Origin: Lautropia sp. SCN 70-15
GTDB taxonomy: Bacteria; Pseudomonadota; Gammaproteobacteria; Burkholderiales; Burkholderiaceae_E
Direction of reading: 5' to 3'
Assembly (NCBI GenBank): GCA_001724315.1
Contig: MEEC01000107.1
Coordinates: 1 to 8,496, forward strand
DNA length: 8,496 bases
The position numbers and the translations under genes are program-made. Positions 1-5,853 of this stretch are shown here, piece by piece (the stretch's first letter is position 1; the number at the start of each line of letters is the position of its first letter). The notes below the pieces were generated by a model. It had not been told where the DNA came from and made no database searches. It worked only from the letters and a program-made list of their open reading frames with translations.

Positions 1-444
1 GCCGACCGCCGCCGAGCCGTACAGCGACGAGGCCGGCGCGCGCAGGACCTCGATCCGGTCGATCGCCGACAGCGGCAGGAACTCGAGCAGGCCGCCGCCG
101 CTCATCGGATTCTCGAGGCGGATCCCGTCGACCAGGACCAGCGTCTGCGAGTTGCGGGCGCCGCGAACGTACAGGCCCGAGACCGTGCCGGGCCCGCCGT
201 TCTGGTACATCTCGATGCCGCCGGCGCTGCGCAGCAGCTCGGGCAAGGTGGCGGCGCCGGCGTCGCGGATCTGCTCGGCGTCGATCACCGACACGTCGAC
301 CAACGCGCGCTCGACCGGCGTGTCGCTGCGGGTGGCGGTCACGACGACCGCCTCGAGGGCCGGCTGCGCGAGCGCGTGAGGGTTGAAAAGGGTCAACGCG
401 GCGCAGGTCGCCGCAGGAAGGGCAAGACGATTGGGAAATGACAC
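1..444 (-). CDS. btuB: TonB-dependent outer-membrane receptor, BtuB-like (N-terminal 148 residues, runs off left edge)
   Basis: This is the start of an outer-membrane TonB-dependent transporter, probably for cobalamin or another corrinoid. Read on the minus strand from a GTG at 444, it encodes a signal peptide (residues 1-26, hydrophobic AATCAALTLF core, ALA before the likely cleavage site). A TonB-box-like EAVVVTATR follows at 31-39, then a plug domain with VSVIDAEQIRDAG (51-63), LPELLRSAGGI (67-77), LYVRGARNSQTLVLVDGIRL (91-110) and AIDRIEVLRAPASSLYGSAAVG (127-148). The barrel lies outside the window. I chose GTG 444 because GGAGAG sits five bases upstream (450-455) and a signal peptide begins there; I found no in-frame ATG upstream as far as about 540, although that stretch is open. 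The plug only identifies the family. The cobalamin assignment rests on the riboswitch directly upstream. The next gene upstream, the dsbD homologue, is on the same strand but 368 bases away. Confidence 0.88.
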   Translation of the reverse strand, partial: MSFPNRLALPAATCAALTLFNPHALAQPALEAVVVTATRSDTPVERALVDVSVIDAEQIRDAGAATLPELLRSAGGIEMYQNGGPGTVSGLYVRGARNSQTLVLVDGIRLENPMSGGGLLEFLPLSAIDRIEVLRAPASSLYGSAAVG

Positions 445-479
445 CGAAGCTCTCCAGCGCCTTACCCACCGTAAGGCGC
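445..479 (-). promoter_or_regulatory. Expression platform: perfect 9-bp hairpin abutting the btuB Shine-Dalgarno
   Basis: On the minus strand, GCGCCTTAC (479-471) and GTAAGGCGC (465-457) form a perfect 9-bp stem with loop GGTGG (470-466). One base later comes the Shine-Dalgarno GGAGAG (455-450), and five bases after that the GTG start at 444. No T-tract follows the hairpin, so it is not an intrinsic terminator. Its position between B12 box and ribosome-binding site is that of the regulatory (P13/L13) hairpin of translation-controlling cobalamin riboswitches. I infer that B12 binding stabilises this stem, for example through a kissing contact with an aptamer loop, and hinders ribosome access. 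The pairing is seen directly; the mechanism is inferred. Confidence 0.72.
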
Positions 480-520
480 ACTGTTCCGGAAATGGGGTCG
501 CGCAGGGCGGACCCCTCCCT

Positions 521-756
521 TCCGGCCGGTATCCGGGCTTGCAGCGGCAGGCCGGGCGGGAGCCGGGCCGTTCGCCGGACGGGCCTTCCCAGGCGGGTTC
601 GCGAAATCGCGATCGCCCAGTGGCCTGCTGGATGTCCGGCGGGCCGCCAGAGGCGGCACCGCTGCTTACCGTTGCGGGGGCAGCACAGGTTGGCGATCGC
701 CGCGAGGCGGTTCGCTCCCTGTTTCCCGTTTAACCGCGCGGCCGACAGGCCGGCGC
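521..756 (-). ncRNA. Cobalamin (AdoCbl-type) riboswitch in the btuB leader
   Basis: Read on the minus strand, the leader carries the conserved cobalamin aptamer blocks in order. These are CCGGCCTGTCGG (753-742), GGTTAAACGGGAAACAGGG (734-716), GCTGCCCCCGCAACGGTAAG (684-665), GCCACTGG (624-617), CTGGGAAGG (592-584) and the B12 box AAGCCCGGATACCGGCC (540-524). The 5' CCGGCC and the 3' GGCCGG end of the box can pair to close the element. The length of about 236 nt is on the long side for the family, mostly from GC-rich peripheral stems. It lies between the btuB promoter and the start codon and should lower receptor synthesis when intracellular cobalamin is abundant. The ends are uncertain by about 5-10 bases. 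Confidence 0.93.
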
Positions 757-774
757 AGCACCGGAAGCGCGGCG

Positions 775-810
775 ATTGTAGTCGGTGACGTATCGGTCAT
801 AGCTTGACCG
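775..810 (-). promoter_or_regulatory. Probable btuB promoter with inverted repeat over the -35 region
   Basis: TACAAT (780-775, minus strand) differs from the sigma-70 -10 consensus at one base and predicts a start near 768, about 12 bases before the riboswitch aptamer. No good -35 hexamer exists at 16-18 bp; the best is TATGAC (801-796) at a 15-bp spacing. That region is occupied by a perfect inverted repeat, CGGTCA-N5-TGACCG (794-810), which begins two bases beyond the dsbD stop codon. The repeat could be an operator or activator site compensating for the weak -35, or the remnant of a termination hairpin for the upstream gene, although no T-tract follows. Confidence 0.5.
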
Positions 811-811
811 T

Positions 812-3322
812 TCAGCCCTTCCGATCGAGCCCCGCGAGCGCGTCGAGCACGATGCCATTGGTCAGCAGCTCGGGCAGCACCACCGGCTGCTCGACCCCGG
901 GCAGATAGACGAGGTAGAGCGGCACGCCATTGCGGCCGTGACGCGCCAGCTCGGCCGTTATCCGGGGGTCGCGGTTGGTCCAGTCGGCTTTGAGCCGCAG
1001 CACGTCGGCACTGCGCATTGCCTCGACCACCGGGCCGCGGTCGAGCACCAGCTTCTTGTTGACCTGGCAGCTCACGCACCAGGCCGCGGTGAAGTCGACG
1101 AAAACCGGGCGGCCGGCCGCGCGGGCCTGGGCGAGCGCTTCCGGGGACCAGGGGTACCACGCGGCGCCGTCGGCAGAAGCACTCGGAGAGGGCGCGGCCC
1201 CGCCGGCGCCTGCCGCGGCGCGCTCGGGCGCCCGGGCGTCGTCGCCCGGCCAGGCGACCAGCAATCCGGCCGCCAGCGACACCACCGCCAGCGAGGCGGC
1301 GATCGTCCGGCGGCGCCGGGCCGCAAGCGGATCGCGCCCGCCCGCCGCCTGCTGCACGAAGCGGCCGTACAGCCACGCCGCCAATCCGATGAACACAGCG
1401 CCGATCGCCAGCGCGAGCACCGCGTCGATCCCGGCCTGCTGGCCGAGCACCCAGGCGAGCCAGGCCGCGGTCGCGTACATCGGGAAGGCCAGCGCCTGCC
1501 GGAAGCTCTCCATCCAGCGCCCGGGACGCGGCAGCCAGCGCAGCCAGGCCGGGAACAGGCCCAGCAACAGGTAGGGAAGCGCCATGCCCAGGCCGAGCGC
1601 GGTGAACACGATCAGCGTTTCGAGCACGGTGGCCGACAGCGTGAAGCCGAGCGCGGAGCCCATGAAGGGCGCTGTGCAGGGCGTGGCCACCAGCACCGCC
1701 AGCGCGCCCGATCCGAAGGAGCCGAGCAGCGGCGAGCCGCTCGCCGTGCCGCCGTCACCGTGGCCAGCAGCGCCAGCCGGCGCCGCGCGAGCCGCCGGAT
1801 CGTACTGGCCCAGCCGAGTCATCGCCGTGCCGAATTCCCAGACGCCGGAAAAGTTGAGCGCGATCGCCACGAAGAGCAAGGCCATCGCGGACACGAACAC
1901 CGGCGACTGCAGCTGGAACCCCCAGCCTGCCGCCTGCCCGGCCGCCCGCAGCGCGAGCAGCAGGCCGGCCAGCACCCAGAAGGACACGACCACGCCGGAC
2001 GCGAATGCGAAGGCGCCGGCGCGCGAGGCGCTTCGCGCTGCCGCCGTGTGCGCGTCGTCGCCGGCCCCGCCGTGACGCGCGAAGCCCAGCACCTTCAGGC
2101 CGATGACCGGAAACACGCAGGGCATCAAGTTCAGGATCAGCCCGCCGATCGCGGCGAAGAGCGCGGCGACAAGCAGATTCATCGCGCTCAGGCCCGTGCC
2201 GGCCGAGCCGGCCGGCGCAGCCGCCGCACCGCCGCCGGCGGTCGACAGTCCGGCGGATCCGCCCGTCGAACTCCCGAGGCCTGCCAGCAAGCCGCCAGCC
2301 GAGCCACCCGAGGCGCCGCCGGGCGCTGCGGCCGGCGCGCCGGCCACGCGCGCGATCTCGGTGCCGCCGGCCAGCGCGCCCGAGGCCGCCACCGGCTTCA
2401 GTTCGAAGACCCGGTCGCCCGACACCACGATGCCCTCGGCGGCCTGCAGCGCCTTCACGGGATCCGCCGCCGCCTGCGCGCCCTCGGCGCTCAGGCGGAT
2501 CTCCAGCCTGCGCGCCGGCCCGCCGCTTCCTTCGAGCGCGTACAGTGGCTGGGGCTCGGCATTGCCGATCAGGCCCTCGCGATAGGGAAAGAACTCCGCC
2601 GAGGCCAGCGGCGCGGCGAGGCCGATCGACAGCCGGTCGCCGTCGACCGAGACCGGCGCAGCCAAGGCCTCGGCCGGGATACGCGCCTGTGCCGCATCGA
2701 ACAGGGCAGCGTGCCGGGACGGCGGCGGCGCCGCGGCGCCCCGCTCGACCGGCAGCGTGAGCGACACCTCGGCCTCGCCCGGGATGCAGACGTCGCGGCA
2801 CATCAGCCACATCGCCTTGCCCGCGATGCGCACCGAGCCGGTCTCGATCGAGGCCGGCACCGACACCGGGAGCGGGAGCACGATCTCGTCTTCGTAGCCG
2901 TAGTTGGCCAGCGGCGGGATGAACAGGCGCTTGGGTGCGGGCCACTGGAACTCGCCGGCCGCGAAGCCCTGCGGCAGCGCGAGCTCGAGCTGGGTGGCCA
3001 GCCCGGAATCGCCCGGGTTGCGCCAGTAGGTGTGCCAGTGCGGATCGTGCTGGATCCTGAGCCCGAGTGTGAGCGCTTGACCAGGCACGATCGCCGACTC
3101 GCGGGCCACGAGCTCCACCTCGACCGCCTCGACCCGGACCGGCCCGCCGGCCGAAACCGGACCGGCCGCCTGGGCAAACGCCGGCGAGGCCGGTGCGGCC
3201 CCGGCCAGGGCTGCAAAGGCCAGCGCCACTCCGACCAGCGCGTGGCGAAGCGAAAACCGGCGGCGCGAGCACGCGCCGCCGCCGGCAGGCAGGAGGAAGT
3301 CGGGAAACTGCTTCGGGAACAT
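812..3322 (-). CDS. dsbD: DsbD/ScsB-family protein-disulfide reductase (836 aa)
   Basis: This inner-membrane thiol reductase is expected to carry electrons from cytoplasmic thioredoxin to periplasmic partners such as disulfide isomerases, cytochrome c maturation proteins or ScsC-like proteins. It begins with a leader whose hydrophobic core spans residues 27-50. A periplasmic alpha domain with the redox pair C175-RDV-C179 comes next, and its DPHWHTYWRNPGDSG stretch (93-107) is typical of ScsB/COG4233-type domains. A very low-complexity Ala/Gly/Ser linker occupies about 325-378. The transmembrane domain has LNLMPCVFPVIGLK (C402) and VATPCTAPFMG (C549). A C-terminal thioredoxin-like domain has W748-C749-V-S-C752 and a VPLY cis-proline (P801). 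It is longer than classical DsbD (about 570-600 aa) because of the larger N-terminal domain and the linker. The ATG at 3322 was chosen over a far longer open frame that would run through the opposite-strand zap genes. Its Shine-Dalgarno is weak (GAGA about nine bases upstream). scsB is an alternative name. Confidence 0.9.
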   Translation of the reverse strand: MFPKQFPDFLLPAGGGACSRRRFSLRHALVGVALAFAALAGAAPASPAFAQAAGPVSAGGPVRVEAVEVELVARESAIVPGQALTLGLRIQHDPHWHTYWRNPGDSGLATQLELALPQGFAAGEFQWPAPKRLFIPPLANYGYEDEIVLPLPVSVPASIETGSVRIAGKAMWLMCRDVCIPGEAEVSLTLPVERGAAAPPPSRHAALFDAAQARIPAEALAAPVSVDGDRLSIGLAAPLASAEFFPYREGLIGNAEPQPLYALEGSGGPARRLEIRLSAEGAQAAADPVKALQAAEGIVVSGDRVFELKPVAASGALAGGTEIARVAGAPAAAPGGASGGSAGGLLAGLGSSTGGSAGLSTAGGGAAAAPAGSAGTGLSAMNLLVAALFAAIGGLILNLMPCVFPVIGLKVLGFARHGGAGDDAHTAAARSASRAGAFAFASGVVVSFWVLAGLLLALRAAGQAAGWGFQLQSPVFVSAMALLFVAIALNFSGVWEFGTAMTRLGQYDPAARAAPAGAAGHGDGGTASGSPLLGSFGSGALAVLVATPCTAPFMGSALGFTLSATVLETLIVFTALGLGMALPYLLLGLFPAWLRWLPRPGRWMESFRQALAFPMYATAAWLAWVLGQQAGIDAVLALAIGAVFIGLAAWLYGRFVQQAAGGRDPLAARRRRTIAASLAVVSLAAGLLVAWPGDDARAPERAAAGAGGAAPSPSASADGAAWYPWSPEALAQARAAGRPVFVDFTAAWCVSCQVNKKLVLDRGPVVEAMRSADVLRLKADWTNRDPRITAELARHGRNGVPLYLVYLPGVEQPVVLPELLTNGIVLDALAGLDRKG

Positions 3323-3357
3323 CCGGAAATCTCGGGGCGGAACCGCGCAAACGAACA

Positions 3358-3363
3358 ATGCTA
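3358..3363 (-). promoter_or_regulatory. Candidate -10 box for the dsbD homologue
   Basis: TAGCAT on the minus strand (3363-3358) matches TATAAT at four of six positions and would give a leader of about 28 bases before the ATG at 3322. The sequence around it (GTAGCATTGTTCG) resembles the candidate -10 region of the TauE gene (TTAGCATTGCCGG). No convincing -35 hexamer is seen at 16-18 bp. This is a suggestion only. Confidence 0.28.
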
Positions 3364-3446
3364 CCGGAGCGAGGCGAGCTCCCGAAGCGTCGATGCGTCG
3401 CCAGGCCGCGCGGAGCCTTACAGGCGCTGCCCGATTTCTGCCCGAC

Positions 3447-3475
3447 TTGACCCCCCTCGGGCCGCTCCATAACAT
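3447..3475 (+). promoter_or_regulatory. Sigma-70 promoter of the zapB-like/zapA/ssrS cluster
   Basis: TTGACC (3447-3452) and TAACAT (3470-3475) are separated by exactly 17 bp, the best-formed promoter in the window. The expected initiation point is about 3481-3483, which coincides with the ATG at 3482. No Shine-Dalgarno precedes that ATG. The predicted message is therefore leaderless or has one or two untranslated bases. Confidence 0.68.
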
Positions 3476-3481
3476 CGCGCA

Positions 3482-3712
3482 ATGGATCAGGAATTGCAGG
3501 AACTGGGCGAGCGCGTCGAACGGATGCTCTCGCTGTCTCGCCGCCTCGCCGACGAGAACGCCACGCTGCGCGACCAGCTCGCCGCCGCCAGGGTGGCCAA
3601 CGAACAGCTGCAGCAGCGCATCGCCGAGGCCCGCTCCCGGGTCGAGGCTGCCCTGTCCCGCCTGCCGGTTCCCGCCTCGGGCGCGGCAGGGTCCGACATC
3701 GCCGCTTCCTGA
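3482..3712 (+). CDS. Small coiled-coil protein, ZapB/TIGR02449-like, upstream of zapA
   Basis: This 76-residue protein is almost entirely a predicted coiled coil. Leu, Val, Met and Ala fall at heptad spacing across residues 4-60 (LQELGERVERMLSL, LADENATLRDQLAAARV), with a flexible Pro/Ala/Gly tail from about 62. Short coiled-coil proteins encoded immediately before zapA are a recurrent arrangement in beta- and gammaproteobacteria (TIGR02449/DUF904 type) and are linked to ZapB, the partner of ZapA at the division ring. The division role here is inferred from that context and the fold, not from a catalytic motif. It sits 22 bases upstream of zapA and is surely co-transcribed with it. There is no Shine-Dalgarno, and the promoter places the transcript start almost on the ATG. 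Confidence 0.8.
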   Translation: MDQELQELGERVERMLSLSRRLADENATLRDQLAAARVANEQLQQRIAEARSRVEAALSRLPVPASGAAGSDIAAS

Positions 3713-3734
3713 CGCGGCCCAAGGCGAGAGTCCC

Positions 3735-4037
3735 ATGCCACAGATCGACGTCAAGATCCTCGATCGCGAGTTCAGGCTCGCCGTCGCCGACGAAGACCGG
3801 CCGCGCCTGCTCGAGGCGGTCCGGATCGTCGACGAGAAGATGCGCTCGGTGCGCGACGCAGGCCGCATCTCCGGCGTCGACCGGATCGCGGTGATGGCCG
3901 CGCTGCAGCTCGCGCACGAGCTGCTCGGCGGCGACAACTCGGCGGTCGGGCCGAAGTCGGCCGAGCTGGCCGGGCGCATCCGCAAGATGACCGAGGACAT
4001 CGACGCCGAGATCAAGCGGCAGGAAAGCCTTTTCTAG
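3735..4037 (+). CDS. zapA: Cell division protein ZapA (100 aa)
   Basis: ZapA binds FtsZ in the cytoplasm, crosslinks protofilaments and stabilises the Z-ring. The 100-residue length is normal for the family. The N-terminal beta-rich FtsZ-binding head is MPQIDVKILDREFRLAVADE (1-20). It is followed by the characteristic helix LLEAVRIVDEKMRSVRDAGR (25-44), then VDRIAVMAALQLAHELL (48-64) and a C-terminal coiled-coil helix (about 74-98, SAELAGRIRKMTEDIDAEIK). An AGGCGAG-like Shine-Dalgarno precedes the ATG by a few bases. The gene is second in a two-gene unit behind the coiled-coil gene, and the 6S RNA gene begins 44 bases after its stop, the conserved zapA-ssrS linkage. Confidence 0.94.
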   Translation: MPQIDVKILDREFRLAVADEDRPRLLEAVRIVDEKMRSVRDAGRISGVDRIAVMAALQLAHELLGGDNSAVGPKSAELAGRIRKMTEDIDAEIKRQESLF

Positions 4038-4068
4038 GTCATTTCGGCGCGCGGCCCGCGCAACGCGG

Positions 4069-4074
4069 TAGAAT
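4069..4074 (+). promoter_or_regulatory. -10 box of the 6S RNA promoter
   Basis: TAGAAT (4069-4074) matches the sigma-70 -10 consensus at five of six positions and ends seven bases before the predicted 5' end of 6S RNA at about 4081-4082. The discriminator (CGTCGCC) is GC-rich, as in promoters of stable RNAs under growth-rate or stringent control. No clear -35 hexamer is seen at 17 bp. 6S RNA may also be produced by read-through from the zapA transcript followed by processing. Confidence 0.6.
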
Positions 4075-4080
4075 CGTCGC

Positions 4081-4264
4081 CAGACCCTGCAGTGTTCGAT
4101 AGGGCCATATATTCCTTGAACCAATGCGATGCATCAGGTCGCGGTTCATGGTGCGCCGCTGTTGCGATCGTCCCTTTGCCGGATGAACCTGATGCGGCGC
4201 CTACTGCGGCCGAACTGAACTTCACGGTTCAGGATGCCGGTCCGCCGGCACAGGCGGGGTCTCC
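4081..4264 (+). ncRNA. ssrS: 6S RNA (sigma-70 RNA polymerase regulator)
   Basis: 6S RNA mimics an open promoter, binds the sigma-70 holoenzyme and dampens transcription in stationary phase. The roughly 184-nt element lies immediately after zapA, its conserved location. It folds as a long imperfect rod. The closing stem AGACCC (4082-4087) pairs with GGGTCT (4257-4262). GGGCC (4102-4106) pairs with GGTCC (4239-4243), and CCTTGAACC (4114-4122) pairs with GGTTCAGG (4226-4233) with one bulge. An apical stem pairs GCATCAGGT (4131-4139) with ACCTGATGC (4187-4195). The segments CTGCAGTGTTCG and CTTGAACCAATG resemble betaproteobacterial 6S RNAs as I recall them. A pyrimidine-rich stretch (4261-4277) follows the 3' end. 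The exact ends are inferred from the closing stem. Confidence 0.87.
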
Positions 4265-4303
4265 TTCTTCTTCCTCTTATCGTTTGGCTTCCTGCCCGGC
4301 GCC

Positions 4304-4777
4304 ATGGCCCGCAGCTACTGGCTGATGAAGTCCGAGCCGGACGAGTGCTCGATCGACGACGCGCTCGCGGCGCCACGCGCCACGGTCCCCTGGACCGGCG
4401 TGCGCAATTACCAGGCGCGCAACTTCATGCGCGATGCCATGCGCGTCGGCGACGGCGTCCTGTTCCACCACTCCGGCTGCGCCGAGCCCGGCATCGCCGG
4501 CATCGCCGAAGTGGCCTCGGGCCCGCGCGCGGACCCCACGCAGTTCGATCCCGAGTCGCCATACTTCGACCCGAAGAGCCGGCCCGATTCGCCGCGCTGG
4601 GTGTTGGTCGACGTGCGCGCGCTGCGCAAGACGCGCCTGCTCACGATGGCCGAGATGCGCGCCCACCCCGAACTGGCCGACATGGTCGTGCTGCGCCGAG
4701 GCAATCGGCTGTCGATCACGCCGCTGACCGAAGCCGAGTGGCGCTTCGTGACCGAGGCCCTGCGCCCGGCCGGCTGA
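4304..4777 (+). CDS. EVE domain-containing protein (157 aa)
   Basis: This small soluble protein consists of a single EVE domain, a PUA-like fold. The eukaryotic relative THYN1 and several bacterial members are associated with recognition of modified bases in DNA or RNA. Diagnostic stretches are SYWLMKSEP (4-12), W30 with GVRNYQARNF (32-41), GDGVLFHHS (49-57), GIAGIAEV (63-70) and FDPKSRPDSPRWVLVDV (about 88-104). Length is normal for stand-alone members. The ATG at 4304 begins exactly at the conserved N-terminus. No Shine-Dalgarno is visible in the 15 bases before it (CCTGCCCGGCGCC). It starts about 40 bases after 6S RNA, so it may be expressed by read-through from the zapA/ssrS promoters. 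The ligand of the bacterial protein is not known to me, and I assign no pathway. Confidence 0.9.
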   Translation: MARSYWLMKSEPDECSIDDALAAPRATVPWTGVRNYQARNFMRDAMRVGDGVLFHHSGCAEPGIAGIAEVASGPRADPTQFDPESPYFDPKSRPDSPRWVLVDVRALRKTRLLTMAEMRAHPELADMVVLRRGNRLSITPLTEAEWRFVTEALRPAG

Positions 4778-4833
4778 GCTCACGGCGCGGCTGAACACGC
4801 GGCCCGGCGGCCGCGATGCGCGGCAGTCGCGGT

Positions 4834-4847
4834 GTTAGCATTGCCGG
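4834..4847 (+). promoter_or_regulatory. Candidate -10 region of the TauE/SafE gene
   Basis: GTTAGCATTGCCGG lies 64 bases before the GTG start at 4911. TAGCAT (4836-4841) is a four-of-six match to the -10 consensus. Twelve of the fourteen bases are shared with GTTATCATCGCCGG at 6147-6160, at a similar distance before the CoA-transferase gene. No clear -35 element is seen. The rest of the 133-base gap between the EVE gene and this gene shows only GC-rich short inverted repeats. Confidence 0.35.
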
Positions 4848-4910
4848 TTTTTCGCCCCGCCCCGGCTGACGCATCGCCCTGCCGGGCGAGCCCCCGGCTG
4901 GAGAGTTTCC

Positions 4911-5717
4911 GTGATCGACGCGCCGCTGATCTTCTGGTTCCTGCTGCTCGGCAGCTTCACCGGCGTCGCCGCCGGCCTGCTCGGCATCGGCGGCGGCATG
5001 CTGATGGTGCCCTTCCTCACGATGCTGCTCTCCTCCCGCGGCTTCCCGATCGACATCGTGGTCAAGGTGGCGATCGCGACCTCGCTGACCACCATCCTGT
5101 TCACCTCGCTGTCCAGCGTGCGCGCCCACCACAAGCGCGGCGCGGTGCGCTGGGAGATCGTGCGGACGCTGGCGCCGGGCATGGTGGTCGGCTCGATCGC
5201 CGGCGCCCAGGTGGCCCACCTGCTCAAGGGCAACCTGCTGGCGATCACCTTCGCGGTGTTCGTGGGCTTCATGGCCACGCAGATGCTGTTCAAGCGAGAG
5301 ATCCGAGCCGACCGGGCGCTGCCCGGGCCGCGCGGCATGCTGGCCGCCGGCGGCATCATCGGCGTGATCTCCGCGATCGTCGGCGCGGGTGGCGGCTTCG
5401 TCACGGTCCCCTTCCTGACCCGCTCGAACATCCGGATCCACGAGGCGGTGGCCACCAGCGCCGCCTGCGGTTTTCCGATCGCCCTGGCCGGCACGCTGGG
5501 CTACATCATCGCCGGCTGGAACCTTCAGCTGCCCGCCGGCACGGTCGGCTACGTGTACCTGCCGGCCTTGGTCTGCATCGTCGCCACCAGCATGCTGACC
5601 GCCCCGCTGGGCGCGAAGATCGCCCACGCGATGTCGGTGGCCGGCCTGAAGCGGGTGTTCGCGCTGCTGCTGTACGCGCTGTGCGCCTACATGCTGTGGA
5701 AGGGGCTGACCGGCTGA
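4911..5717 (+). CDS. TauE/SafE-family (sulfite exporter-like) membrane permease (268 aa)
   Basis: This is an inner-membrane protein of the TauE/SafE (former DUF81) family, whose members export or import small anions, often sulfur compounds such as sulfite or sulfoacetate. It shows about eight hydrophobic segments and the internal duplication typical of the family. The glycine-rich signature AGLLGIGGGMLMVPFL (21-36) recurs as GAGGGFVTVPFL (158-169) at the start of the second half. A short basic cytoplasmic loop (RAHHKRGAVRW, 71-81) and a second one (FKREIRADR, 127-135) mark topology. The GTG start at 4911 has GGAGAG five bases upstream. No sulfur-metabolism gene is adjacent, so the substrate cannot be read from context. 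The gene appears monocistronic. Confidence 0.9.
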   Translation: MIDAPLIFWFLLLGSFTGVAAGLLGIGGGMLMVPFLTMLLSSRGFPIDIVVKVAIATSLTTILFTSLSSVRAHHKRGAVRWEIVRTLAPGMVVGSIAGAQVAHLLKGNLLAITFAVFVGFMATQMLFKREIRADRALPGPRGMLAAGGIIGVISAIVGAGGGFVTVPFLTRSNIRIHEAVATSAACGFPIALAGTLGYIIAGWNLQLPAGTVGYVYLPALVCIVATSMLTAPLGAKIAHAMSVAGLKRVFALLLYALCAYMLWKGLTG

Positions 5718-5853
5718 TCTTTAAGGGTTTTACCCAGGAAGAAAGCGGGATTTGCTGCAGGAAAAAATCGGGGCAATCCCTCGAACGGGGGATGCGGGCG
5801 GCATCGAACGGGTGCACAATCGTTCCACGTTCCATGCCTTGCGGGAGACGGGC
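5718..5853 (+). promoter_or_regulatory. Repeat-bearing gap after the TauE gene: 15-bp direct repeat and short palindrome
   Basis: This stretch is clearly less GC-rich than its surroundings. It contains the palindrome GGGT-TTT-ACCC (5725-5735). It also contains two direct repeats, CAGGAAGAAAGCGGG (5735-5749) and CAGGAAAAAATCGGG (5758-5772), identical at 13 of 15 positions and offset by 23 bp, about two helical turns. ATCCC (5776-5780) and GGGAT (5789-5793) could form a weak hairpin. A possible -10, CACAAT (5815-5820), lies 34 bases before the small ORF at 5854. I infer a regulatory region for the downstream ORF, possibly combined with transcription termination for the permease gene. No known family of site was recognised. 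Confidence 0.35.

Noticed and set aside
604..702. GCGATCGC palindromes (near 608-615 and 693-700)
   Set aside because: Both lie inside the cobalamin riboswitch, within its GC-rich peripheral stems; CGATCG is frequent throughout this window, so no separate function is supported.
383..788. Plus-strand ORFs of about 116 codons across the riboswitch region
   Set aside because: They lie opposite a structured RNA leader, have no ribosome-binding site and encode Arg/Gly-rich random sequence.
938..3472. Very long plus-strand open frame (844 codons) opposite the DsbD homologue
   Set aside because: Composition is Arg/Gly/Gln-rich with no recognisable domain, as expected of a shadow of a GC-rich gene in the opposite strand. 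The minus-strand frame carries conserved cysteine motifs.
3323..4015. Upstream extension of the DsbD reading frame to a start at 4015
   Set aside because: It would run antisense through the zapB-like gene and most of zapA and shows no domain. The ATG at 3322 is followed by a leader peptide and the expected domain.
1755..4124. Second long minus-strand frame (789 codons) through dsbD, zapA and 6S RNA
   Set aside because: Frame-shifted shadow; its protein is Arg/Gly-rich without family motifs, and it crosses unrelated genes and an RNA gene.
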